From assembly GCF_019417665.1 (NCBI RefSeq), contig NZ_DXUU01000026.1, positions 1-38,503 of the forward strand: DNA of 38,503 nt. Direction: 5' to 3'. This stretch comes from Ruminococcus sp. Its GTDB lineage: Bacteria > Bacillota > Clostridia > Oscillospirales > Ruminococcaceae. The stretch's first letter is position 1, and every line of letters starts with the position of its first letter. A program made the position numbers and the translations under genes. This document shows, piece after piece, positions 1-7,267 of this stretch. Under the pieces are notes generated by a model. That model did no database searches. It had not been told where the DNA came from and was given only the letters and a program-made list of their open reading frames with translations.

Positions 1-40
1 TGTTTAGCTTGCAGATACTAATCGGTCGTTCGCTTTTCCT
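1..40 (+). rRNA. 23S rRNA, 3' end (partial)
   Basis: The first ~40 bases read like the last helix of clostridial 23S rRNA (GATACTAATCGGTCG followed by a short pyrimidine tail). The placement before a tRNA/5S cluster fits. The gene starts left of the window. The exact 3' end is estimated from general family knowledge. Confidence 0.75.
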
Positions 41-117
41 TTTGTTCTGTGCGTCTGACGCATTTTGAATTCATTATTTTGTCGCAAAGTTTATAAAAGA
101 AAAATGTGTTTTTCCTC

Positions 118-146
118 TTGACAAAGTGTCACATATGTGCTATAAT
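118..146 (+). promoter_or_regulatory. Consensus sigma-A promoter of the tRNA/5S cluster
   Basis: TTGACA (118-123), a 17-base spacer and TATAAT (141-146) match the consensus exactly. Transcription should start near 153, about nine bases before tRNA-Lys. The tRNAs and 5S rRNA can therefore be transcribed separately from the 16S-23S unit upstream. Confidence 0.85.
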
Positions 147-161
147 ATTATTATAGCAAAT

Positions 162-237
162 GCACCATTAGCTCAGTTGGTAGAGCAACTGACTCTTAAT
201 CAGTGGGTCCTGGGTTCGAGTCCCCGATGGTGCACCA
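162..237 (+). tRNA. tRNA-Lys (CTT)
   Basis: 76 bases with CCA encoded. The acceptor arms GCACCAT/ATGGTGC pair, the D arm reads GCTCAGTTGGTAGAGC, the anticodon stem-loop is ACTGA-CTCTTAA-TCAGT with anticodon CTT, and the T arm has GGTTCGAGTCC. It is the first gene behind the 118-146 promoter. Confidence 0.97.
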
Positions 238-242
238 ATTGT

Positions 243-317
243 GGCCCGTTGGTCAAGCGGTTAAGACTCCGCCCTCTCACGGCGGCATCACCAGTTCGAG
301 TCTGGTACGGGTCACCA
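243..317 (+). tRNA. tRNA-Glu (CTC)
   Basis: 75 bases with CCA encoded. The acceptor arms are GGCCCGT/ACGGGTC and the anticodon stem-loop is CCGCC-CTCTCAC-GGCGG with anticodon CTC. It lies five bases after tRNA-Lys, so the two are co-transcribed. CTC is the less common glutamate isoacceptor in low-GC Firmicutes, so another gene probably supplies TTC. Confidence 0.96.
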
Positions 318-328
318 TTTTTCTTTTA

Positions 329-444
329 GTCGGTGTTTATGGCAAAGAGGTTCCACCCGTTCCCATTCCGAATACGGCAGTTAAGCTCTTTCACGCCTAC
401 GATACTTGGTCTTCTCGACCTGGGAAAATTGGTCAATGCCGACA
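329..444 (+). rRNA. 5S rRNA
   Basis: About 116 bases. The ends GTCGG and CCGAC pair as helix I. The conserved 5S core CCGAATACGGCAGTTAAG lies at about 370-385 and the loop E/helix IV region follows. It sits downstream of two tRNAs rather than directly behind 23S. Ends are accurate to a few bases. Confidence 0.93.
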
Positions 445-475
445 TTTTGAGAGTGATTATATTACTCTCAGATAT

Positions 476-551
476 TCCTCTATAGCTCAGTCGGTAGAGC
501 ATGCGGCTGTTAACCGCAGGGTCGTTGGTTCGAGTCCAACTGGAGGAGCCA
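476..551 (+). tRNA. tRNA-Asn (GTT)
   Basis: 76 bases with CCA encoded. The acceptor arms TCCTCTA/TGGAGGA pair with one G-U, the anticodon stem-loop is TGCGG-CTGTTAA-CCGCA with anticodon GTT, and the T arm has GGTTCGAGTCC. It is the last gene of the cluster and is followed at once by a terminator. Confidence 0.97.
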
Positions 552-553
552 GT

Positions 554-590
554 AAAACCACCTAAGTTTTCTTAGGTGGTTTTTTGTTTT
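554..590 (+). terminator. Terminator of the tRNA/5S cluster
   Basis: AACCACCTAAG, a TTTT loop and CTTAGGTGGTT form an 11-bp stem followed by a T-run. It starts three bases after the CCA of tRNA-Asn. Confidence 0.9.
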
Positions 591-613
591 AATTTTAAAA
601 GTTGGTGGTACAT

Positions 614-1444
614 ATGAAAAAATGGATGTGGATCTGCTGTGTTCCTGTTCTTTTAACTGGATGTGCCACGCAGAAAATTTCTCAGACCAGCATCATTCCA
701 GAAGCGAAAGGCTGGCGTGCCGCATATCGTCAGGTATTGTATGAATTTCAGAGATCGGACAATTATACAGAACATGCCGCCTTTTCTCTGTATGATATCA
801 GTGGGGATGGTGTGCCGGAACTCATTCTCTCCCTCGACTCTTGCCATGCTGCTTCCTGTCGGATTGTCACCTATCAAGACAAGGCGGTGGATGTTGGAGA
901 AATTGGTTCTTTTGGGGAATGCTGTTATAATTCAGATCAAAACTTGATTTTAAGTGGTTATTTGGGACAGGGTGTACAGCATAGCATTTTTTATCGGCTG
1001 CAAAATGGTGTTTTACAGGAAATCATTAAATTTTATGATGATGAGGGCTATCGTGGAATCGAAGATGCTGTATTTCGAATCAACGATGTAGAAGTCAGCA
1101 AAGCAGAATATGACCAGATGTATCAGTTTTATGAATCCGGAGCGGAGTGGATTTATTTAGGGCGGGATTATCAATTCGGCTGTATAGATGCGGCTTTTTC
1201 TAGAAATTGTATATCCCGGAGTGAAGCCTGCGAAAGATTGCGAGAAAAACTGGACTGGGATTTCTCTATTTTTGTGGATTCTGCCCGTTTGTATCAGGGA
1301 CACTATTGCTACATTTTTCGGACAACGGAAATTTTTCCTGACCATAATGTGACAACCGGATGGTATGCGGTGGATATGCAAACAGGAGAATGCTTTGATA
1401 CTCAGACATTGACTAGTTTGGTGCCGTTGGAAACGAAAAAATGA
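614..1444 (+). CDS. Predicted secreted lipoprotein, unknown function
   Basis: 276 residues. The start chosen is ATG 614 behind GGTGG. An in-frame TTG at 602 would put four residues before the signal. The N-terminus has Lys-Lys, a short hydrophobic core and a lipobox LLTGC with Cys at residue 17, so the protein should be lipid-anchored outside the membrane. Residues 61-72 (DISGDGVPELIL) match the DxxGDGxxEL calcium/FG-GAP-like motif common in surface lipoproteins of gut clostridia. No enzyme family is recognised. Only 24 bases separate the gene from the tRNA terminator, leaving little room for a promoter. Expression may depend on read-through. Confidence 0.8.
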   Translation: MKKWMWICCVPVLLTGCATQKISQTSIIPEAKGWRAAYRQVLYEFQRSDNYTEHAAFSLYDISGDGVPELILSLDSCHAASCRIVTYQDKAVDVGEIGSFGECCYNSDQNLILSGYLGQGVQHSIFYRLQNGVLQEIIKFYDDEGYRGIEDAVFRINDVEVSKAEYDQMYQFYESGAEWIYLGRDYQFGCIDAAFSRNCISRSEACERLREKLDWDFSIFVDSARLYQGHYCYIFRTTEIFPDHNVTTGWYAVDMQTGECFDTQTLTSLVPLETKK

Positions 1445-1479
1445 GACAGCTGTTTGTTCGTGCAGCTGTCTCATTTTTT
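1442..1479. terminator. Bidirectional terminator between convergent genes
   Basis: TGAGACAGCTG and CAGCTGTCTCA form an 11-bp stem with a 10-base loop. A T-run follows on both strands. It overlaps the stop codon of the lipoprotein gene and ends next to the stop of the reverse-strand small protein, so it serves both. Confidence 0.9.
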
Positions 1480-1675
1480 ATTGCAAATCAGTGTCTGCCT
1501 GTGCAAAAGGCTTGCTGTGATAGACCTTCTGGGCAGGCGGCTCTGTGCCGGCTATGATGGGATTGGTGGATGCTTTGCCGTGCTTCGCCTTGCCCTGGAT
1601 CTCGGGTACTGGAGGGACTTCATTTTTCGGATGTGTGTGCGTGCGCTCCGGGCGTTTCATGCCCTGTTTTGCCAT
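1478..1675 (-). CDS. Small hypothetical protein, basic and proline-rich
   Basis: 65 residues starting MAKQGMKRPERTHTHPKN. ATG 1675 has GAGGTG six bases upstream. A GTG at 1684 in the same frame lies inside that site and was not used. The product is polar, rich in Lys, Pro and His, with no membrane segment, signal or cysteine. The motif PPVPEIQGKAKHGK looks like a conserved patch rather than random translation. It is convergent with the lipoprotein and shares its terminator. Function is unknown. The opposite strand also has a long open frame, but without a ribosome binding site. Confidence 0.7.
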   Translation of the reverse strand: MAKQGMKRPERTHTHPKNEVPPVPEIQGKAKHGKASTNPIIAGTEPPAQKVYHSKPFAQADTDLQ

Positions 1676-1786
1676 TTGAATCACCTCGAATATAGTATTT
1701 TCACAAATGAGGTGAATATGCAGGGGCGAATATCATCAAGGAGATATACAAACTTGCGGAGACTTTTTCTTTCACTTTTCACCCTA

Positions 1787-1815
1787 TGGACATTTCTCGG
1801 AAATTGTGCTATACT
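1787..1815 (+). promoter_or_regulatory. Probable promoter of the pncA-pncB-hisC group
   Basis: TGGACA (1787-1792), 17 bases, TATACT (1810-1815). The 5' leader would be about 75 bases. It is the best match between the reverse-strand small gene and pncA. Confidence 0.6.
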
Positions 1816-1896
1816 GATAACAGTATTCTCCCAGGTATAATTTCATCAAATGGTGCAACAGTATCCTTATCTGAAACAGAAACGGAGCGGTTGACC

Positions 1897-2421
1897 ATGC
1901 GTTGTTTGATTGTAGTGGATTATCAGGTGGATTTTGTTACGGGCAGTCTGGGATTCCCGGCGGCACTGCGGCTGGAACATCCCATTGCCGCTAAAATTGC
2001 CCGATATCATGCCAATGGGGATCAAGTGGTGTTTACTTTGGATGCCCATGGAGAAAATTATCGTCTTACTCGGGAGGGGAAATATCTTCCTGTGGAGCAT
2101 TGCCGCAGGGGAACGCCGGGCTGTGCTCTTTATGGCAGTGTTGCTCAGGCAAAACATTCTCAGGATATCTGCTTCGAAAAAGACACCTATGGTTCGCCGG
2201 AACTGTTTGACTGGCTGCGTCAGCAGTCTTTTGATGTATTGGAATTTGTAGGCGTGGTGACTCAGGTCTGCGTCCTTGCCAATGTGATGCTGGCACAGAC
2301 AGCATTGCCAGAGGCATCCATTGTCATTGATACGGATTGCGTGGCTTCACCCGATCCGGCATTGCATCGGGCAGCATTGGATGTGCTGGAAAGTCTGCAT
2401 ATTCACGTGACAAGGCGGTGA
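1897..2421 (+). CDS. pncA: Nicotinamidase (isochorismatase-like hydrolase)
   Basis: 174 residues, usual for the family. It should hydrolyse nicotinamide to nicotinate and ammonia in the cytoplasm, the first step of NAD salvage. The triad is visible as Asp8 (VVDYQVDF), Lys95 (CFEKDTYG) and Cys125 (VTQVCVLAN). The metal ligands are Asp49 and His51 (TLDAHGENY) and His68 (PVEHC). ATG 1897 follows GGAG; upstream in-frame starts would add a non-homologous tail. The next gene encodes the enzyme that uses nicotinate, and the two nearly overlap, so they are co-translated. Confidence 0.93.
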   Translation: MRCLIVVDYQVDFVTGSLGFPAALRLEHPIAAKIARYHANGDQVVFTLDAHGENYRLTREGKYLPVEHCRRGTPGCALYGSVAQAKHSQDICFEKDTYGSPELFDWLRQQSFDVLEFVGVVTQVCVLANVMLAQTALPEASIVIDTDCVASPDPALHRAALDVLESLHIHVTRR

Positions 2422-2426
2422 CTGGG

Positions 2427-3839
2427 TTGAAGTCGGAATTGTTCTGTGATTTTTACGGGCTGACCATGGCACAGCAGGCGATCCAGTGCGGCATGGGCGG
2501 ACAGCGGGGATGGTTTGAATTATTCTTTCGTCGGATTCCCGATCAGGGCGGTTTTGTCATTGCCGCCGGATTGGAGCCGGTTTTGCAAGAATTGGAGGAA
2601 TTCAGTTTCTGTGAGGATGCTATCGGATTCTTACGGAAGCGAGGAGACTTTTCCCCGGAATTTCTGGCATATCTTAAGCAGATCCGTTTTACAGGTGATG
2701 TATATGCCGTGCCGGAGGGAACGCCGGTCTTTCCCGGCGAGCCGCTCTTGTCGTTCCAAGCTCCCTTGTTTCAAGGCTATCTGCTGGAAACACGGCTGCT
2801 GCAAAAGATAGGCTATGCTTCCTTGATTGCCACCAAGGCAAATCGCATTATCCGCAGTGCTCAAGGGCTGCCGGTGTGGGAGTTTGGTGCACGCCGGGCA
2901 CATGGCATGGATGCCGCAGTGGAGGGTGCACGGGCGGCATATCTGGGCGGTTGTGCCGGATCATCCTGTACAGCGGCGCAGGCAGTTTATGGTGTTCCCA
3001 TCACCGGAACCATGAGCCATGCCTGGGTGCAGCAGTTTCCCACAGAATATGAGGCGTTCTGCACCTGGTGTAGTGCTAGTTCCCAGGGTGTGGTGCTGCT
3101 GGTGGATACCTATGATACCTTGACCAGTGGTGTGCCCAATGCTATTCGTGCTTTTCAGGAAGTGCTTCTACCGCGGGGAATTACATCCTTTGGGGTGCGT
3201 CTGGATTCCGGCGATCTGGCTGGGCTGTCCCGGCAGGTGCGGCGGATGTTGGACGATGCCGGGCTATTCTCCTGTCGGATTTTGGTTTCCAATGCCCTGG
3301 ATGAATATCGAGTAGAAAAACTCCTTTCTCAGGGGGCGGCAATTGACGCTTTTGGCGTGGGGGAACGGCTCATTACAGCCAAAAGTGATCCGGTATTGGG
3401 CTGCGTGCTGAAGCTGACGGCATTGGAACAGCCGGATGGTATCCTGATCCCAAAATACAAATGGAGCGAGACGCCGGGAAAATCCACTCTGCCATATCCG
3501 AAGCAGATATTCCGCATGTGGGATACCTTGACGGGAACTGCTAAAGGGGATTGGATCTGCCGGCAGGAAGAAACACCAGAACAGGCAGTGTCAGAGATAC
3601 CCCAGGGCGTTCAAGTGAAATCCTTGTTACAGCCGGTCATGCGCCGTGGTGTGCGCTTGCAGTCTCCCATGGCTTTGGCAGAACAGCAGGTGTATACGCT
3701 GGAACAGGTGGATGCCCTGCCGGAAGAAGTGCGTCGTTTGGAACATCCACACCCTTATCCACTGCATTTGTCAGCAGAGCTTGCGGCAGTCCGCCAGGAA
3801 CAGCGGCAGATGCAGGAATCTCAAAAGTCAGGAATGTGA
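2427..3839 (+). CDS. pncB: Nicotinate phosphoribosyltransferase
   Basis: About 470 residues. It converts nicotinate, PRPP and ATP to nicotinate mononucleotide, feeding NAD synthesis. Family marks are DFYGLTMAQ near the N-terminus, FGARRAHGMDAA (~153-164), GTMSHAWVQ with the conserved His near 198, RLDSGDLAGL and FGVGERL. Two starts are possible: GTG 2418, overlapping the pncA stop by four bases but without a clear ribosome site, or TTG 2427, eight bases after AAGGCGG inside the pncA end. I chose TTG 2427. hisC follows after six bases, so the three genes form one transcript. Confidence 0.93.
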   Translation: MKSELFCDFYGLTMAQQAIQCGMGGQRGWFELFFRRIPDQGGFVIAAGLEPVLQELEEFSFCEDAIGFLRKRGDFSPEFLAYLKQIRFTGDVYAVPEGTPVFPGEPLLSFQAPLFQGYLLETRLLQKIGYASLIATKANRIIRSAQGLPVWEFGARRAHGMDAAVEGARAAYLGGCAGSSCTAAQAVYGVPITGTMSHAWVQQFPTEYEAFCTWCSASSQGVVLLVDTYDTLTSGVPNAIRAFQEVLLPRGITSFGVRLDSGDLAGLSRQVRRMLDDAGLFSCRILVSNALDEYRVEKLLSQGAAIDAFGVGERLITAKSDPVLGCVLKLTALEQPDGILIPKYKWSETPGKSTLPYPKQIFRMWDTLTGTAKGDWICRQEETPEQAVSEIPQGVQVKSLLQPVMRRGVRLQSPMALAEQQVYTLEQVDALPEEVRRLEHPHPYPLHLSAELAAVRQEQRQMQESQKSGM

Positions 3840-3845
3840 TTTGAA

Positions 3846-4904
3846 ATGAAACGTTATCAACAGAATATCCGCAGAGTTGTACCCTATGTGCCGGGAGATC
3901 AGCCGGATTTTCCCGATATGATCAAGCTGAACACCAATGAAAACCCTTATCCCCCGGCACCGGCGGTGCAGGAAGTGCTGTCGAAAAGCCAGGCAGAGCA
4001 GATGCGTCTCTATCCCGATCCTACAGCGCACCAACTGAACGCTGCCATTGCAAAGGTATATGGAGTGGAGGAATCTCAAGTGTTCACTGGGGTTGGCTCA
4101 GACGATGTGCTGGCGATGATCTTCCAGACCTTTTTCAACTCGGAACTGCCCATTCTCTTCCCGGATATTACCTATGCTTTTTATCCAGTCTGGTGCGACC
4201 TCTTCCGAATTCCCTACGAGGTGCAGCCCCTGAATGAGAAACTGGAAATTGTGCCGGAGGATTATTTCAAGGAAAACGGCGGCATTGTGTTCCCGAATCC
4301 CAATGCACCTACGGGAATTGCCATGCCTGCAGCGGAAATTGAGCGGATCTTGCAGCACAATCCGGAATCTCTGGTGGTTATTGATGAGGCTTATGTGGAC
4401 TTCGGCGGTGAATCAGTGCTGCCGCTTCTGAATAAGTATGACAATCTCATGGTAGTACAGACGTTTTCTAAATCCCGTTCCATGGCAGGTGAGCGCATTG
4501 GCTTTGCCATTGGTTCGCCGGAACTGATCCGGGCGCTGCACGATGTGAAATATTCCTTCAATTCCTACACCATGAACCGTTCGGCGCTGGCAGCCGGCAC
4601 AGCTTCAGTGGAGGATCAGGCGTATCTGGAGGAAATTACAGCGAAAATTGTGGCGACCAGAGAGCGTTCCAAGACGGTGCTTCGGGAAATGGGTTTTCAG
4701 TTCCCGGATTCCAAGAGCAATTTCTTGTTTGTGACGCACCCGGACTGCAATGCTCATGAGTTGTTTGAGGCACTGCGGGAGGCACATATTTTCGTGCGCT
4801 GGTTCGATGCGCCCAGAGTACGGGATTACTTACGGATCACCATCGGTACGGATGCTCAGATGGATGCGCTGTTTGATTTTTTGCGGAAGTATTTGGGGAA
4901 ATAA
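3846..4904 (+). CDS. hisC: Histidinol-phosphate aminotransferase
   Basis: 352 residues, a class I/II PLP aminotransferase. It should convert imidazole-acetol phosphate and glutamate to histidinol phosphate in histidine synthesis; homologues can also act on aromatic amino acids. It shows the N-terminal LNTNENPYPP, NPNAPTG (151-157), the PLP-ring Asp180 in VIDEAYVDF, the Schiff-base Lys209 in TFSKSRSMAGERIGF with Arg217, and a C-terminal DYLRITIGT. The ribosome site before ATG 3846 is weak, suggesting coupling to pncB. No other his gene is in the window, so it is an unlinked hisC riding with NAD salvage. Confidence 0.92.
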   Translation: MKRYQQNIRRVVPYVPGDQPDFPDMIKLNTNENPYPPAPAVQEVLSKSQAEQMRLYPDPTAHQLNAAIAKVYGVEESQVFTGVGSDDVLAMIFQTFFNSELPILFPDITYAFYPVWCDLFRIPYEVQPLNEKLEIVPEDYFKENGGIVFPNPNAPTGIAMPAAEIERILQHNPESLVVIDEAYVDFGGESVLPLLNKYDNLMVVQTFSKSRSMAGERIGFAIGSPELIRALHDVKYSFNSYTMNRSALAAGTASVEDQAYLEEITAKIVATRERSKTVLREMGFQFPDSKSNFLFVTHPDCNAHELFEALREAHIFVRWFDAPRVRDYLRITIGTDAQMDALFDFLRKYLGK

Positions 4905-4946
4905 TTCAGGCAAGCACATACTCGTTGCAATGCAATACAGCAAAAA

Positions 4947-4985
4947 GAGGAGATTCTCGCATAAGGGGAATCTCCTCATTATTTT
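4947..4985. terminator. Terminator between hisC and the XRE gene
   Basis: GAGGAGATTC (4947-4956) pairs with GAATCTCCTC (4968-4977). On the reverse strand a TTTTT run follows, so it ends the XRE transcript well. On the forward strand the tail ATTATTTT is weaker. Confidence 0.8.
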
Positions 4986-5194
4986 GGATAGGGTTCTTTA
5001 CGATCAGTCAGATTTAGCAGATAATTCGTACTTGTTCCATAGTATTTCGCCAACTGAATAATCACGCTGACTGGTACTTCACGCTGTCCTCGTTCGTATT
5101 TGGAATACAGGGATTGGTCGCAGAACAGATAATCTGCAATTTCCTGCTGTGTTTTATCATGATCTTCTCGCAGATTGCGGATACGGATGAACAT
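4979..5194 (-). CDS. XRE/Cro-type helix-turn-helix regulator, small
   Basis: 71 residues, essentially one HTH_3 domain. QQEIADYLFCDQSLYSKYE contains the helix-turn-helix, with the Q-x3-A and SxYSKYERG pattern of SinR/phage-repressor-like proteins, followed by VIIQLAKYYGTSTNYLL. ATG 5194 lies six bases after GAGGTG; a GTG at 5203 falls inside that site. It has no partner gene or sensor domain. Its promoter contains an inverted repeat that may be its own operator. The target is unknown. Confidence 0.9.
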   Translation of the reverse strand: MFIRIRNLREDHDKTQQEIADYLFCDQSLYSKYERGQREVPVSVIIQLAKYYGTSTNYLLNLTDRKEPYPK

Positions 5195-5220
5195 GCATAT
5201 CACCTCACCTCACCAATCTT

Positions 5221-5249
5221 ATAATAGGACAAATTTTTTTGTTTGTCAA
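5221..5249 (-). promoter_or_regulatory. Promoter of the XRE gene with inverted repeat
   Basis: Read on the reverse strand: TTGACA (5249-5244), 17 bases, TATTAT (5226-5221). GACAAA at the -35 element and TTTGTC just before the -10 element form an inverted repeat spanning the spacer. That is where a repressor would block polymerase. Autoregulation by the XRE protein is an inference. Confidence 0.75.
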
Positions 5250-5308
5250 GCATGATGTTCACGTAGAGGGAACTGTGTGTGATCATTGGAATGCAGCTGA
5301 AAAATTGC

Positions 5309-5332
5309 GGGCGAACATAGTTCGCCCCTACA
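5309..5332. repeat. Short interspersed palindrome (GGGCGAA..TTCGCCC)
   Basis: GGGCGAA (5309-5315) and TTCGCCC (5321-5327) form a 7-bp inverted repeat with a 5-base loop, followed by CTACA. Partial copies occur at 1721, 10542, 10602 and 35947. This is the most complete copy in the window. Confidence 0.6.
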
Positions 5333-5349
5333 TTGAAAACGGCGATAGA

Positions 5350-5398
5350 TTAGCACTCTGATTGTCGGATGATTAGCACTCTTTTTTACGAGTGCTAA
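5350..5398 (+). promoter_or_regulatory. CIRCE-type HrcA operator with an extra half-site
   Basis: TTAGCACTC (5373-5381), 8 bases, GAGTGCTAA (5390-5398) is the CIRCE inverted repeat bound by HrcA. The usual spacer is nine bases. A further TTAGCACTC lies at 5350-5358, in the same orientation and 23 bases upstream. The element is about 160 bases before hsp20. The promoter between them is not clear; TATGATAAT near 5449 is one -10 candidate. hrcA itself is not in the window. Confidence 0.85.
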
Positions 5399-5557
5399 TT
5401 TTCATCCAGTTTTCACAATCGCATCGTAATTTTATCATAAAGCAGGGGTATGATAATACTTGTAAACGGAACGGGGCACGGAAACGGAAGAGATAAAAGC
5501 CGTGAACCAGATCCGCAAATAAAAAAATCTGTAAAAAATCCTTAGGAGGAATGCTTT

Positions 5558-5992
5558 ATGATGACCTATTTGACACCCTTTGAACGTACCGGATATGACC
5601 TGTTCCGCTCCATGCGTGACTGGGAGAACGAATTCTTTGGCGGCAAGTCCGCACAGGTCAGCGCCTGCAAAACCGATATTCGGGATATCGGTGACAGCTA
5701 TGTGCTGGAGGCAGAACTGCCGGGATTCCAGAAAGAGGAAATCAAGCTTGATGTCCAGGGCGATGTCTTGATGCTGTCTGCGATCCATAAGGAAAAGACT
5801 GAGGAGGAAAAGAACAAGGAGGGCACCTATCTCCGTCGGGAACGCAGCTATTGCTCCTATCAGCAGAAGCTGGACATCAGCAACGTGGATGTATCTCAGC
5901 TGCACGCATCCTACGAAAACGGTGTGCTGACTCTGACCATGCCGAAGAAGCAGCCTGCAGTACCGACTGCACGGCAGATCCCGATTCAATAA
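5558..5992 (+). CDS. Small heat shock protein, Hsp20/alpha-crystallin family
   Basis: 144 residues. This is an ATP-independent holdase that binds unfolding proteins in oligomers. The alpha-crystallin domain covers about residues 38-132, with VLEAELPGFQKEEIKLDV at the front and the ENGVLTLTMPK motif (120-130) at the end. The N-terminal arm is short. ATG 5558 has AGGAGGA seven bases upstream; the second ATG is the next codon. The upstream CIRCE element indicates HrcA control. A strong terminator follows, so it is monocistronic. Confidence 0.95.
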   Translation: MMTYLTPFERTGYDLFRSMRDWENEFFGGKSAQVSACKTDIRDIGDSYVLEAELPGFQKEEIKLDVQGDVLMLSAIHKEKTEEEKNKEGTYLRRERSYCSYQQKLDISNVDVSQLHASYENGVLTLTMPKKQPAVPTARQIPIQ

Positions 5993-6074
5993 CAATATTT
6001 TTTTCCTGTGGGTTGACGGAATCCACAATGATAACGCCGCAATATCTCCCCTGAAATAGAAGCCATAAAAAAAG

Positions 6075-6114
6075 AACCGATACAGCCCATTTCAAAGGTT
6101 GTGTCGGTTTTTTT
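6075..6114. terminator. Bidirectional terminator after hsp20 and the ABC permease
   Basis: AACCGATACAGCC and GGTTGTGTCGGTT pair over 13 bp with two G-U pairs. Runs of A on the left and T on the right make it usable by both convergent transcripts. Confidence 0.88.
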
Positions 6115-6120
6115 GTATCT

Positions 6121-7263
6121 TTATGATTCCAGCATAATGCTTTTTACGGATAGCTTATGGATTTTTCGGGCATAGCAATACATGATCAACTCGTAGGTGA
6201 CGAGAAATACTACAAGGGAAATGATGCACGCTTTCCCATCAAAATGATAGTCAGGCATTCCCTCTAAGTCAGCAAACACAAAAGTTACCATGACCTTTAA
6301 CAGGATGTACTGATAGACAGTGCCAATGAGAAAACCAATATAGGAGATCGGTCGGTAGCAAGAGAGAATTGCCCGGCTGTATTCTCGCCGGGAATAACCA
6401 AACACTTTCATCATTGCCACAGTTTTGGTGTTTGCGTAGATGACACTGGTCAGAGACAGGAACAACGTTATAAATGCCAGGATCAGTCCGATGGAGATCA
6501 TCATCCACGCAAAGCTTTCACTGGCAAGCGTTTTCATAGACATGGACATCTGAGTCATTGCCGAAAAACAAAACGCCGAAAATGCAATGAAAAAGACAAG
6601 GATCTTTCTGCTCTGCAGCGTGTTCCGTTTCAGCTCCTGCAAATAGGGCATGTCTCCGGCGTTTTTGTGGCGAGTGCTGCGCTTGATGGTCTGATATTCT
6701 TTCAGCAAATGTAAGGGCTGCTTTTTCAGCTTTAAAAAGGCGTAAAAAACGAATAACCCCATAAAGCACAGGGTGGGTACGACAATCAGACAGATTACTG
6801 TCCACAGATGAAACTGCGGCGTGATATCGGGGAGAAGTTTTTCTGCGTTTTGTACCTCATAAAAAGTAGGCAGATACAAAAATGCGCCCAGAAAGCCCAG
6901 GATACAGCCGATAAATACACTGCATCCGAATACCCAGAAATGTTTCGCCACCTGTATTCTGGAATATCCTAGAGCTTTCAAAATGCCTAGTTCTTTTCCG
7001 TGGGTGTCGATGTAATTTTTTATGTAGAACAACAGCAGGATCACTGAGGTAACCGCCAGGCAGCCGCCTGAAACAATGGCAACTACCTTGCCGCAGGCGA
7101 CCTGGGCATCATACATGACCATGCCCTGGGGCGATGTGATTGCATCTTTCACAGTGATAATATCTGCATTATAATTGAGAAACAGTGCACATACAAAAAC
7201 TGCACAGCAGGCGACAATGGCAATACCGAAGAGTTTGCGCGCATCTTTCCATCCAACGATCAT
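6121..7263 (-). CDS. FtsX/MacB-type ABC transporter permease, compact two-module form
   Basis: 380 residues. ATG 7263 follows GGTGGTGA by four bases, just after the ATPase stop. One N-terminal helix (~13-30) is followed by an FtsX module of three helices with the coupling segment GKELGILKALGYSR. After a basic loop, one helix and a second FtsX module repeat the pattern (TVAMMKVFGYSRREY). The large extracytoplasmic domain usual in MacB/BceB permeases is reduced to about 40 residues before the first module. The partner ATPase is directly upstream. The substrate is unknown; antimicrobial or lipid export is typical of the family. Confidence 0.88.
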   Translation of the reverse strand: MIVGWKDARKLFGIAIVACCAVFVCALFLNYNADIITVKDAITSPQGMVMYDAQVACGKVVAIVSGGCLAVTSVILLLFYIKNYIDTHGKELGILKALGYSRIQVAKHFWVFGCSVFIGCILGFLGAFLYLPTFYEVQNAEKLLPDITPQFHLWTVICLIVVPTLCFMGLFVFYAFLKLKKQPLHLLKEYQTIKRSTRHKNAGDMPYLQELKRNTLQSRKILVFFIAFSAFCFSAMTQMSMSMKTLASESFAWMMISIGLILAFITLFLSLTSVIYANTKTVAMMKVFGYSRREYSRAILSCYRPISYIGFLIGTVYQYILLKVMVTFVFADLEGMPDYHFDGKACIISLVVFLVTYELIMYCYARKIHKLSVKSIMLES

Positions 7264-7267
7264 GCTA

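Noticed and set aside
126..565. Overlapping forward frames of 67 and 120 codons
   Set aside because: They run through tRNA and 5S genes, which explain the sequence fully.
1454..1840. 128-codon forward frame
   Set aside because: No ribosome site, runs through a terminator, and covers the better-supported reverse-strand gene 1478-1675 and the pncA promoter.
2337..2426. N-terminal extension of pncB into pncA
   Set aside because: The extra residues are out-of-frame pncA sequence and unlike NAPRT N-termini.
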